Positions 1 to 7,150 of a stretch of 33,565 nt of DNA are shown here, one piece after another. The DNA lies in assembly GCA_021790455.1 (NCBI GenBank), contig JAJYDY010000007.1:1-33565 (forward strand), read 5' to 3'. This stretch comes from Microcaldota archaeon. GTDB lineage: Archaea; Micrarchaeota; Micrarchaeia; Micrarchaeales; Micrarchaeaceae. The notes under the pieces are model-generated. The model made no database searches and was not told where the DNA came from. It worked only from the letters and a program-made list of their open reading frames with translations. The first letter of the stretch is position 1, and each line of letters opens with the position of its first letter. The position numbers and the translations under genes are program-made.

Positions 1-1
1 T

Positions 2-1063
2 TCTGCATCGCTCGTAACAATAATACTCGGCATAGAGCTCATGTCCCTGCCGACCGCATTCATGATAATGATCAATGGCAAGAAGTTCATAGAAGCGGCC
101 GTCAAGCTGTTCGTTCTCGCTGCGCTCTCTATTGCGATATTCGCGTTCTCGCTCGCTCTCCTGTTCCCTTACGATCCATCTCTCGCGCTGACTGCGCTCA
201 CGTCTAACGCTGGGATAGCTGGAGGGACAATAGTGCTCCTCGCGTTGCTGCTGTTCATAGCTGCCCTCTCATTTGATGCCTCCCTCTTCCCCTTCAATCT
301 ATGGATCCCGGATGTCTATGAAGGCGCGCCTGCTAATATCACCGCGATGCTTGCAGGGGTGAACAAGAAGGTCGCGTTCGTCGCCCTTTTCGAGGTCCTT
401 TTCGTTGTGCTCCTGCCACTCAGCGCAGTGTTCTCCCTTGTCTTCCAAGTCCTTGCGATAGTCACCATGTTCTTCGGCAACATTGTCGCGCTTGTGCAGA
501 CGAACGTGAAGAGGCTTTTCGCCTATTCCGCAATCTCGCAGGCCGGTTACATAGCGATCGGCTTTTCAGCAGCAAGCCTTTACGGGATTGAAGCAAGCAT
601 ATACCAGATATTCGCGCATGCGTTCATGATAATCGGGACATTTGCGATAATCCTCTGGCTGGAGTCAAAGAACATAAGGACGATAGACGACTATGCAGGC
701 CTCGGGAGCAGGAACCGGATTGCCGCCTTCTCGCTAACCATATTCATGCTGTCCATGATAGGGATTCCGCCGCTCATGGGATTCGTTGGGAAGTTCCTGT
801 TGTTCACAAGCGCGATAGGCAAGGGCCTGCTGCTGCTTGCGATAATAGCAATATTCAACAGCTTCCTCTCGATCTATTATTATGCGAAGGTGATGCTCTC
901 GATGTACTCAAAGAGGGAGAAGCCAGTGCTACAAATAGATTGGGCGGTTTTCGCAGTGGCAACGTTCTGCACAATCGCGGTTATCATCTTGGGAATCTAT
1001 CCACAGCCGCTTATAAGTCTGGCTCAGCTGGCCGGGAACTCGCTGTCACTCCTGCCAATATGA
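2..1063 (+). CDS. nuoN: NADH-quinone oxidoreductase subunit N-like (NuoN), 5' truncated by window edge
   Basis: This is the C-terminal part of an antiporter-like membrane subunit of respiratory complex I, which couples quinone reduction to proton pumping. The frame is open from base 2 and already reads as a transmembrane helix followed by ELMSLPTAFM, typical of the interior of NuoN, so the true start lies outside the window; the ATG at 41 is internal. About ten hydrophobic helices follow. Family-typical segments are FPFNLWIPDVYEGAP, the conserved lysine in KKVAF, the block RLFAYSAISQAGYIAIG, and the histidine in IYQIFAHAFM. NuoN is usually the last gene of a nuo operon, so the remaining subunits probably lie upstream. 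The 3' end overlaps the convergent gene ending at 1024 by 40 bases. NuoL and NuoM are related, but length after the conserved block and motif order favour NuoN. Confidence 0.88.
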   Translation, partial: SASLVTIILGIELMSLPTAFMIMINGKKFIEAAVKLFVLAALSIAIFAFSLALLFPYDPSLALTALTSNAGIAGGTIVLLALLLFIAALSFDASLFPFNLWIPDVYEGAPANITAMLAGVNKKVAFVALFEVLFVVLLPLSAVFSLVFQVLAIVTMFFGNIVALVQTNVKRLFAYSAISQAGYIAIGFSAASLYGIEASIYQIFAHAFMIIGTFAIILWLESKNIRTIDDYAGLGSRNRIAAFSLTIFMLSMIGIPPLMGFVGKFLLFTSAIGKGLLLLAIIAIFNSFLSIYYYAKVMLSMYSKREKPVLQIDWAVFAVATFCTIAVIILGIYPQPLISLAQLAGNSLSLLPI

Positions 1064-1821
1064 TATGATACAGCAGCTCCTTCATGCCTAAGGAGCCTCC
1101 TTTCCACAGGCTCCCTTTCTTTCAAAGCCCTTGCCTTCAGCTCCTTGAGCGACTCTTCGATTCCACTCGTATCTACATAAGGCCTGCTCCCATGACCTGA
1201 CTTCTCTATCTCCAATATTTGTTCTGTGTCCTCTATATTTATCCTTATGACAGGATCGAGTCCCATAAACAGCACCTCAAAAAAGAGCCTCTCCAGCCGC
1301 TCATTCAGTGCAGCCTTCCTCGCCTCAATATTTGGTTTTGCAAGCTCATCGGAAAGGTAGCTTATCCTTTCCTTGACCTCCCCGAGCAGCCACTTTGCTA
1401 TCACCTTCCTCTTTATCGGATTTAAGTGCCCGAGGCATTCGTCGACAGGGAGCTGCTTCCTGGAAGCGCCTTCCAGGATTGTTTTTATCTCAAACACGTC
1501 CCTCAGCGTCACAGCAGCCGGTTTACTATCCTGCAGTCCGTAGAACACGAGATTAATATCAACACTCTTCAACTGCTCGCCAAATTCCATGCTGGAAATC
1601 GAGCGTGCCCCCCTCTTCTTCAGCTCGAACAAGGCACTCTCAATTTCATTGATGACTGTGCACTGTGCCATGGCGTCTGAATTACCTTCCTTGAGCACTC
1701 TCTTAAAGAGCAGGTCCACCATGCTCGGAGTCAGCCTATTTTCGAAGCGAGCAATCTCTACCTCTCCTACGGCTTGCGCAATCTTGGCTAAAGGCGCCAT
1801 GTCCAGACCATTGCGTTCCAT
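1024..1821 (-). CDS. Hypothetical soluble protein, helical and charged
   Basis: I do not recognise this protein of about 265 residues. It has no signal peptide or transmembrane helix and is rich in Glu, Lys, Arg and Leu, with long predicted helices such as RKAALNERLERLFFEVLF and ESLKELKARALKEREPVERR. I place the start at the ATG at 1821. A TTG at 1851 would add ten residues; a purine-rich stretch (GAGAAGGAG) precedes the ATG, and an AT box (CTTTAAGTATC) lies around 1881-1892. The 3' end overlaps the convergent nuoN by 40 bases. Nothing in the context points to a function. Confidence 0.7.
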   Translation of the reverse strand: MERNGLDMAPLAKIAQAVGEVEIARFENRLTPSMVDLLFKRVLKEGNSDAMAQCTVINEIESALFELKKRGARSISSMEFGEQLKSVDINLVFYGLQDSKPAAVTLRDVFEIKTILEGASRKQLPVDECLGHLNPIKRKVIAKWLLGEVKERISYLSDELAKPNIEARKAALNERLERLFFEVLFMGLDPVIRINIEDTEQILEIEKSGHGSRPYVDTSGIEESLKELKARALKEREPVERRLLRHEGAAVSYHIGRSDSEFPAS

Positions 1822-1880
1822 GTTAAATCCACTATCGCTGCTCCTTCTCAATTACTCACAAATTTTAATTTACCCTCCAA

Positions 1881-1892
1881 GATACTTAAAGA
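1881..1892 (-). promoter_or_regulatory. Probable TATA box for the 1024-1821 gene
   Basis: On the minus strand this reads as an AT-rich box (TTTAAGTATC) about 30 bases upstream of the TTG at 1851. A start of transcription near 1860 would serve either the TTG or the downstream ATG at 1821. Confidence 0.4.
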
Positions 1893-1926
1893 GTGCGGTT
1901 TTCGCAAAAATGGCAGAGCGTTTTTG

Positions 1927-3036
1927 CTACTTTGACATGCCTCTCAGGAAGAATCTTTTCATCATGAGCGACGGCTTGTCCATATCCCCGTACTTACTGA
2001 AGAACTGCTCAAATCCTGCGAGCTTTGCGGCCTTTATCGCAATCGCGAATCCACGGTCGCCCATTCTCGAGTAATAGCCATGCAGCATCCTGTGCATCTT
2101 AAGATCCAATCCGAACCTCTTCCTCCACATCTTCTCATATGACAAAAGAGGCGCTCCATTCCTGACATTTTCTATTATTGCGCCTGCTGCCACGCCAGCG
2201 CACGCCGCACCGAATATTATCCCTCCTCCTGTGGTGGCTTTGACCTGCCCTGCCGCATCGCCCACCAGTAGGACATTGTCAATCACGGTCTTCTTTCTTG
2301 CGTTGAGCGGTATAATGCTGGCATATCCTGCTGTCTTCTTTGCGCTGGAGATATGGTTTTTGATGAAGGTGCTTTCCAGGAATTCGTTGAAGGCTGCGGT
2401 ACTGGTCTTCTTCGAGAGGCTACTTATTCCTATGCCGACCTCCATCTTCGTCCTAGAATAAGGTACGGTCCACCCGAAGAATCGCTTTGCAATCTTGTTT
2501 GAGAAGAAGAGCTCAACTCTGTGCGGGTCAGGCACCTGAGCTCCCTCGTATTCTGCCTTGTAAGTCAGGATGTGCTCCCCTATAGGTGGGAAGCCGACCG
2601 CACTCGCAACCATGGATACGGCGCCGTCCGCCCCTACTATTATGTTATTGGCGTCCTTCTTCATCTCAAGTATCTGTTCCTTTGGCAGCCGCTTTCCGAG
2701 AACGATCCCTGCCCCTGCTTCACACGCCTCCTTTGCACAGAGCTCTACGAATTTCCCCCTTTCCAGGACATAAGCCTTGTCACCAGCGGTCTCGACCCTG
2801 AAGCTCTCACCTCCTGCGAATATTGTGGCGCCATTGAGTGTTGTTACTAGCGCCCCCCTCCAACCAACATCCAGCCTTGACAGTCCATCCTTAGAGAATA
2901 TCCCTGATGCCTTCGCGGCGTTGTCAGACACCCTCCTCTTTGACTCATATACTGTTGTGTCTATCCCATCCCTCGCCAGCCTCTTCGCTAGCAAAAGGCC
3001 AATCACGCCTGCGCCTACTATTATTACCCTTTTCAT
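1927..3036 (-). CDS. Geranylgeranyl reductase-family FAD-dependent oxidoreductase
   Basis: This 369-residue flavoprotein probably saturates the isoprenoid chains of archaeal membrane lipids. The N-terminus is a Rossmann dinucleotide-binding motif (VIIVGAGVIGLLLAKRLA), followed by YESKRRVS where the FAD ribose is bound. A GADG element lies mid-protein. The second FAD motif, LLVGDAAGQVKATTGGGIIF, near residues 255-275 is the signature of digeranylgeranylglycerophospholipid reductases and their relatives. The length is slightly short for the family (often 390-450 residues), with the shortage towards the C-terminus. The start is ATG at 3036, placing the glycine motif close to the N-terminus as usual. 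An AT box (TTTTTAATAATTAG) at about 3070-3085 is the likely promoter. A different flavin monooxygenase-type substrate cannot be excluded. Confidence 0.85.
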   Translation of the reverse strand: MKRVIIVGAGVIGLLLAKRLARDGIDTTVYESKRRVSDNAAKASGIFSKDGLSRLDVGWRGALVTTLNGATIFAGGESFRVETAGDKAYVLERGKFVELCAKEACEAGAGIVLGKRLPKEQILEMKKDANNIIVGADGAVSMVASAVGFPPIGEHILTYKAEYEGAQVPDPHRVELFFSNKIAKRFFGWTVPYSRTKMEVGIGISSLSKKTSTAAFNEFLESTFIKNHISSAKKTAGYASIIPLNARKKTVIDNVLLVGDAAGQVKATTGGGIIFGAACAGVAAGAIIENVRNGAPLLSYEKMWRKRFGLDLKMHRMLHGYYSRMGDRGFAIAIKAAKLAGFEQFFSKYGDMDKPSLMMKRFFLRGMSK

Positions 3037-3069
3037 GCAATCAAAAACGAGTATTAACGATATCGTCGC

Positions 3070-3085
3070 TAATTATTAAAAACGC
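3070..3085 (-). promoter_or_regulatory. Probable TATA box for the geranylgeranyl reductase gene
   Basis: The minus strand reads TTTTTAATAATTAG about 40 bases upstream of the ATG at 3036, implying a short leader of 10-15 bases. Confidence 0.45.
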
Positions 3086-3250
3086 TTCCTGCATCAGCGC
3101 CTTAGTAGTTTTGTCTTTGTCTTGGTCTCAACGAACATCTCTGCATATGTTGTATAGAATTCGCTGCATGCTCTTCTTCATTGTATCCTAAGGGCTCGCC
3201 CTCCTTCAGATATATAATAGATTTGCAGCAGTTATTTAGGAGGGGGAGGA
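3086..3250 (-). pseudogene. Possible small or frame-broken gene in the GGR-TBP gap
   Basis: The gap of about 300 bases between the reductase and TBP genes has no long intact frame. On the minus strand, one frame reads KEGEPLGYNEEEHA and, after a one-base shift near 3165-3175, another continues ACSEFYTTYAEMFVETKTK to a stop after LLRR. Both halves look protein-like, and an AT box (ATTATATATC) lies at about 3209-3218. A third frame would give only a 17-codon peptide from the ATG at 3181. This could be a small gene with a frameshift (real or sequencing error), a remnant, or chance. No family is recognised. Confidence 0.25.
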
Positions 3251-3257
3251 TAAATAG

Positions 3258-3285
3258 TATTTAAAGCTTTCTGTTTTAAATATAC
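3258..3285 (+). promoter_or_regulatory. TATA region for the TBP gene
   Basis: Two AT boxes lie in tandem: TATTTAAAG at about 3259 and TTTTAAATATAC at about 3274-3285. The second would place the transcription start near 3305, giving a leader of about 40 bases before the ATG at 3343. Confidence 0.5.
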
Positions 3286-3342
3286 TCTATCGGTGATTGA
3301 ACGGCGAAAAAGGCAAGCAAGGCTAAGACAACCGCGAAAGTC

Positions 3343-3708
3343 ATGAAAGGCGGGGGAGACTCAATTCCTATTCCTTCGATAAAGATACAGAACATAGTTG
3401 TCAGCGCTGATCTGCACGCAGTGATAGATCTCTATGCGCTGTCAAAGGAGGTAAAGGCTGTGGACTACGAGCCAGAGCAGTTCCCTGGGGCCATATTCAA
3501 GATAGCAGAGCCAAAGGCCGTGATAATCCTCTTCAAGAACGGGAAGATGATATGCACAGGCACTAACACGGAGGCAAATATAAGGAGAGTGCTAGAGTAC
3601 GCATCAAAGGTAATCTCAAAATATGTAATTGAGCTGACGCCGGTGCTGACAGCCGCGCAACAAAAGGCAGCAGCTGCGCAAAAAGCTGCAGCTCAGTCGA
3701 AGAAATAA
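3343..3708 (+). CDS. tbp: TATA-binding protein with a single TBP repeat
   Basis: TBP recruits TFB and RNA polymerase by bending the TATA box. Archaeal TBPs are normally about 180-200 residues, a saddle of two repeats. This protein is 121 residues and holds only one. Residues 10-95 carry the complete fold: IKIQNIVVSADL, then YEPEQFPGAIFKI, then the EPKAVIILFKNGKMICTG strand-turn, then the closing helix. Both intercalating phenylalanines of a repeat (in EQFPG and ILF) are present. Motif spelling resembles the second, C-terminal repeat of normal TBPs. The tail is Ala/Gln/Lys-rich (AAQKAAAQSKK). The frame stays open upstream of the ATG for 14 Lys/Ala-rich codons without a standard start, then meets TGA at 3298, so no first repeat is hidden upstream. 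A homodimer would restore the saddle; that is inference. Confidence 0.88.
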   Translation: MKGGGDSIPIPSIKIQNIVVSADLHAVIDLYALSKEVKAVDYEPEQFPGAIFKIAEPKAVIILFKNGKMICTGTNTEANIRRVLEYASKVISKYVIELTPVLTAAQQKAAAAQKAAAQSKK

Positions 3709-3710
3709 TC

Positions 3711-3733
3711 CCTCTTTCTCGAAGGAGGTTTTT
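3711..3733 (+). terminator. Hairpin plus T-run terminator after TBP
   Basis: Just after the TBP stop, CCTCTTTC and GAAGGAGG form a stem (7-8 pairs, one G-T) with a tight loop, followed at once by five T residues at 3729-3733. This resembles an intrinsic terminator and separates TBP from the surface-protein gene. Confidence 0.5.
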
Positions 3734-3783
3734 CCGAAAGATAGCAGCCGCCTTTTAAAACACTTTTCCGAACAAACGCGATA

Positions 3784-3795
3784 CCTTTAAATAGC
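3784..3795 (+). promoter_or_regulatory. Probable TATA box for the large surface protein gene
   Basis: CCTTTAAATAGC lies 45-55 bases upstream of the ATG at 3839. A second AT stretch (GTAAATAAAG, about 3814-3823) is nearer the start, so the exact transcription start is uncertain. Confidence 0.45.
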
Positions 3796-3838
3796 GTCTA
3801 AACTAGCAAACTATGTAAATAAAGTTTAAAGTGAGCTT

Positions 3839-6367
3839 ATGGACAATGGGAAACACTATTTTGCGATAATGTTCACAGTGATAGCATTATTCGGACTGAC
3901 GGGAAGCACAATCGCGGCTATAAACACCGTAAACACAAGTGTGATATCTGCTGTGACTACAATGGTGCCAACCTCCATCCCAGCCAGCTCAGTGGTTATG
4001 CCCCAGCCAACTAATATCTTCCAGCAGATAATAAACTTCTTTGAAGGCCTATTCAGCATTGGGGGGCATACTTCACCGCCTCCTTGCGTTGACTGCAACA
4101 CGGTAACGACAATACCTTATACTACTACAGTATGTCCTCCGGGGACAGCAGGCTGCCCGATTCGCGTAACCACAACAACTTCTGTTTCGACTACAACTAT
4201 ATCATATGGGACATCGTGTGTTGCAGCGCTTGGCATCCTCTGCGAAAGCCCAGTGCTTACAAACGGAACGCTTTCATTGACCTTCGGCCAGAATACAGGG
4301 GCGACCATGTACTATCCCAAGCTCGCCTGCTCCTCAACATCGTTGGTTCCATCAACATTCTACCCGATCTTCGGGAATAACCCGTTGCAGAGCGGTTCCG
4401 CGATATACACAAACATACCGTGCCAACTAAGTCCTGCGGAAAACACAACTGCAGGGGTCAATGCATATCTCTGGCTCAGCTACCAAACAGCTCCAAGTGG
4501 ACCAACAGTCTATATGCTCGCAGCTAAAATGACACTAACTGGTTCTGGTGGAGTCAACGGTACAGGAGGCGGCAACTATTCATACACGGGAGTTTACAAT
4601 GGTACGAACCTGGCGCTTACATGGGTGCCAAACCACACCATCGAGAACTTATCTGATGCGAGGCTCGTCGGCGTGATAACAAGCTTCCAGACAGCAAACC
4701 CGTACTACTCCTGCCTGAACGGAGTGAGCATGAACGTATGGAGCGCACCAAACGAGTACCCTGGAGTGCTTGTAGTCCACAACGGACTGCAGGGACATCA
4801 GTGCGCCTACATCACTGCGACATTCGTTCCACTCGGATCAGGGGGTGGAAACAAGTTCCCTAACCCGTACAATTATACATATTCAGGAAGCTATGAAGGG
4901 ACTGGAGAGACATTCTCATGGGTGCCAAACCACACCATCGAGAACGACAGCGGAGCAGCATTGGTCGGAACAATTGCGAACTTCTACACAGCAAACCCGT
5001 ACTACTCCTGCCTGAACGGCGAGAGCATAAATGTATGGACCGATCCGAACTACCCGAATGAGTATGTGATACACAACGGACTGCAGGGACCGCAGTGCAC
5101 CTACATCACCGAAGTCTTCAGTTCAGGCAGCGCCCGCGGGTCCACGCCAATAATGACTATTACAGTAACCCACCCGCAGAATATGCCACAAGGTACGAAT
5201 TTCGAAACGAATATGAGCTGGACAAACCTCACTTCCTACAGCGCTGTCTACAACTGCAACTTTATCTTCCAGACAACCGGTGGCATGGTCGTGTCAAACT
5301 ACACCGAATATTGTGGACTCGCCGATCCTGAACTAGGATGGAACTATAGCGGGGTGAGAATGCAGCCTGGCGGCAACTACTACGTAAAGGCGATAGGCGG
5401 CAACAGGACAACAGGCAGATACGTAAGCATGAGCAATATGGGATACGTGGCGGTGCCATCTAGCAGTGGCACACCGCTATCTGCACGAATGAACCTGACG
5501 ATTAGGCAAACAGGCACGCAGTCATATCCAGTTATCTTGGACATGATGGGAATTGCAACAGGCGGAAGCGGGCCGTACACATACACATATCAAGTAAGGA
5601 ACATGTCGCAGCTCTACTACCACACGCTATACACGTCGCCACAGACAACCTCAAGCGAATGGACATACGGCTTCTACAACAATACAGTAGCACCAAGCCT
5701 TGTACCGGGCACTGCCTATTCTGCAGTGGTTACAGTCATGGATTCACAGGGTCACACTGCATCTTCGCAGCCGCAATCATTTACAATACCAGGAAACCTA
5801 CCTCCAAACCCACACAATAACACATACACTGGTTCGTGGGAAGGTTCGCAGGTAACTTCGCCTAGCACGATTCAGTGGGTGCCAAACCACACCATCGAGA
5901 ACGACAGCGGTGCCGTTCTGGTTGGCACACTTATGAACTTCTACACAGCAAACCCATCCTACTCCTGCCTGAACGGCGAGAGCATAAATGTATGGACCGA
6001 TCCGAACTACCCGAATGAGTATGTGATACACAACGGACTGCAGGGACCGCAGTGCGCCTACATAACGCTTGAGATGCAGTACATAACCAACAACCAGATT
6101 GTCTATGTGGGCCAAAATGTGACCTCATCGCCGTATACTGTAGAACTGACCGACCTTGCGCAGGCAAGCAACCAGACTGGCGGAATGGCACCGGCATCCA
6201 TATCGATCTACTACAACGGCGCACTGGCAAACATGAGCCAGATAAATCCGAACAGCGTTGGAACTTTCAAGGTGCATGGAGAGACGTTGTACGTCTTCGT
6301 TCACAACACCTTCGCAGGGCTATATGCATACCAGAGATGGGCAAACATGTCGATTACATTCCCGTAG
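3839..6367 (+). CDS. Large secreted surface protein with three repeated domains
   Basis: This 842-residue protein is probably exported to the cell surface. Residues 1-28 form a signal peptide or anchor (core FAIMFTVIALFGLTGSTIAA). A short amphipathic stretch (IINFFEGLFSIGG) and a Thr-rich linker (about 84-125) follow. Three copies of a domain of about 85 residues occupy roughly 246-330, 345-430 and 660-746. Each carries WVPNHTIEN, YSCLNG and a second cysteine in QCxYIT, so one disulfide per copy is likely. Between copies 2 and 3 lie two Ig/PKD-like segments. The C-terminal 95 residues end YQRWANMSITFP, similar to the end of the next gene. Asn-X-Ser/Thr sequons are abundant, suggesting N-glycosylation. 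An S-layer, adhesin or host-contact role is possible; no enzyme motif is visible. Confidence 0.8.
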   Translation: MDNGKHYFAIMFTVIALFGLTGSTIAAINTVNTSVISAVTTMVPTSIPASSVVMPQPTNIFQQIINFFEGLFSIGGHTSPPPCVDCNTVTTIPYTTTVCPPGTAGCPIRVTTTTSVSTTTISYGTSCVAALGILCESPVLTNGTLSLTFGQNTGATMYYPKLACSSTSLVPSTFYPIFGNNPLQSGSAIYTNIPCQLSPAENTTAGVNAYLWLSYQTAPSGPTVYMLAAKMTLTGSGGVNGTGGGNYSYTGVYNGTNLALTWVPNHTIENLSDARLVGVITSFQTANPYYSCLNGVSMNVWSAPNEYPGVLVVHNGLQGHQCAYITATFVPLGSGGGNKFPNPYNYTYSGSYEGTGETFSWVPNHTIENDSGAALVGTIANFYTANPYYSCLNGESINVWTDPNYPNEYVIHNGLQGPQCTYITEVFSSGSARGSTPIMTITVTHPQNMPQGTNFETNMSWTNLTSYSAVYNCNFIFQTTGGMVVSNYTEYCGLADPELGWNYSGVRMQPGGNYYVKAIGGNRTTGRYVSMSNMGYVAVPSSSGTPLSARMNLTIRQTGTQSYPVILDMMGIATGGSGPYTYTYQVRNMSQLYYHTLYTSPQTTSSEWTYGFYNNTVAPSLVPGTAYSAVVTVMDSQGHTASSQPQSFTIPGNLPPNPHNNTYTGSWEGSQVTSPSTIQWVPNHTIENDSGAVLVGTLMNFYTANPSYSCLNGESINVWTDPNYPNEYVIHNGLQGPQCAYITLEMQYITNNQIVYVGQNVTSSPYTVELTDLAQASNQTGGMAPASISIYYNGALANMSQINPNSVGTFKVHGETLYVFVHNTFAGLYAYQRWANMSITFP
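4574..4828 (+). repeat. Surface-protein repeat copy 1
   Basis: First copy of the domain of about 85 residues (NYSYTGVYNG to ITATF). It shares WVPNHTIEN, ANPYYSCLNG and HNGLQG with the other copies but is the most diverged, and it lacks the NYPNEY segment. Confidence 0.8.
4871..5119 (+). repeat. Surface-protein repeat copy 2
   Basis: Second copy (NYTYSGSYEG to ITEVF). Bases 5002-5098 are identical to 5959-6055 in copy 3 over 97 bases, pointing to recent duplication or gene conversion within the gene. Confidence 0.85.
5816..6077 (+). repeat. Surface-protein repeat copy 3
   Basis: Third copy (NNTYTGSWEG to ITLEM), separated from copy 2 by two Ig/PKD-like segments and directly followed by the C-terminal domain. 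Its core is nucleotide-identical to copy 2. Confidence 0.85.
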
Positions 6368-6380
6368 GTTTCCAAGCGTA

Positions 6381-6392
6381 ATTTAAATATTC
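6381..6392 (+). promoter_or_regulatory. TATA box deciding the start of the 6411 gene
   Basis: ATTTAAATATTC is centred 25-26 bases upstream of the ATG at 6411. Transcription should begin at that ATG, making the mRNA leaderless and excluding the upstream ATG at 6399. Confidence 0.65.
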
Positions 6393-6410
6393 GCTTGAAT
6401 GTATAACTAC

Positions 6411-7136
6411 ATGAAAGCGCTGGCAGCAGTTTCGTTGATTCTTTTTTCTTCATTTATAGCAGTAGCCGCAACTTCTTCTTCACAACCACCGCTGAACATC
6501 ACACTTCCTTCAATCAATATGAGCGGCATATCCAGCAGCATAGGCGGCATCGGCAACATCGGCAACATAGTAAGCGAGATAGCGGCTTTCTTCAGAAATC
6601 TGCTTGCAGCGTTGTTGGGTGCGACCACGACTAGCACTACAACCACAACGACCGCTATGACCACGAGCATAATATCCACGACCGTGCACTATACGACCTC
6701 CGCCCAGACCACCACTTATGCCACAACAATGAGCACGACGGTCAAGACAACCAGCATCCCAACAACCACTTCCATATCAACAACGTCCATTGCTACGACC
6801 TCGGTATCCACGACGTCTGTTCCGCCAAGCGGAATGGTGCTATGCCACAACGACACCTTCCTTAGGGTGAACCAGACGGAGAACTGCTCTCCCGTATCCA
6901 TACTGCTTGTCGATGTGGGAGTAGGGAACACCAGATACGAAATAGCGAATGCGATAGTCAACATATACCTGAACAACCAGCTGGAGTTCTCCAATGAATC
7001 GCTGTTGCAGAACTTCACGACCCCATACCAGTTCAACTTCAGCAACGGCCATATAGTGCAGGTGCAGGTCTACGTTGCGCACTGGGACCAGTATCCAATC
7101 TACAGGTATGCCAACATATCGGTTAACTATAGGTGA
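6411..7136 (+). CDS. Secreted Thr-rich surface protein
   Basis: This protein of about 241 residues has a clean signal peptide (MKALAAVSLILFSSFIAVAA) when started at the ATG at 6411, which the TATA spacing also supports; an ATG at 6399 would add four residues. After the signal come a Ser/Gly/Ile segment (MSGISSSIGGIGNIGNI), an amphipathic patch (IAAFFRNLLAALLG), a mucin-like linker of about 70 residues made mostly of Thr, and a globular C-terminal domain of about 100 residues with two cysteines. It ends IYRYANISVNYR, echoing YQRWANMSITFP at the end of the upstream surface protein. The order signal, hydrophobic patch, Thr linker and globular end matches its neighbour, suggesting paralogous envelope proteins. 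The linker is a likely O-glycosylation zone. Confidence 0.8.
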   Translation: MKALAAVSLILFSSFIAVAATSSSQPPLNITLPSINMSGISSSIGGIGNIGNIVSEIAAFFRNLLAALLGATTTSTTTTTTAMTTSIISTTVHYTTSAQTTTYATTMSTTVKTTSIPTTTSISTTSIATTSVSTTSVPPSGMVLCHNDTFLRVNQTENCSPVSILLVDVGVGNTRYEIANAIVNIYLNNQLEFSNESLLQNFTTPYQFNFSNGHIVQVQVYVAHWDQYPIYRYANISVNYR

Positions 7137-7150
7137 GGTCAATCCATTTC

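Noticed and set aside
41-1063. NuoN starting at the ATG at 41
   Set aside because: The frame is open to base 2 and encodes helix sequence before that ATG; most of the family's N-terminal helices are missing, so the gene is cut by the window edge.
3037-3342. Missing first TBP repeat hidden upstream
   Set aside because: Neither strand of the gap shows a TBP-like repeat in any frame; the in-frame stop at 3298 excludes a longer protein.
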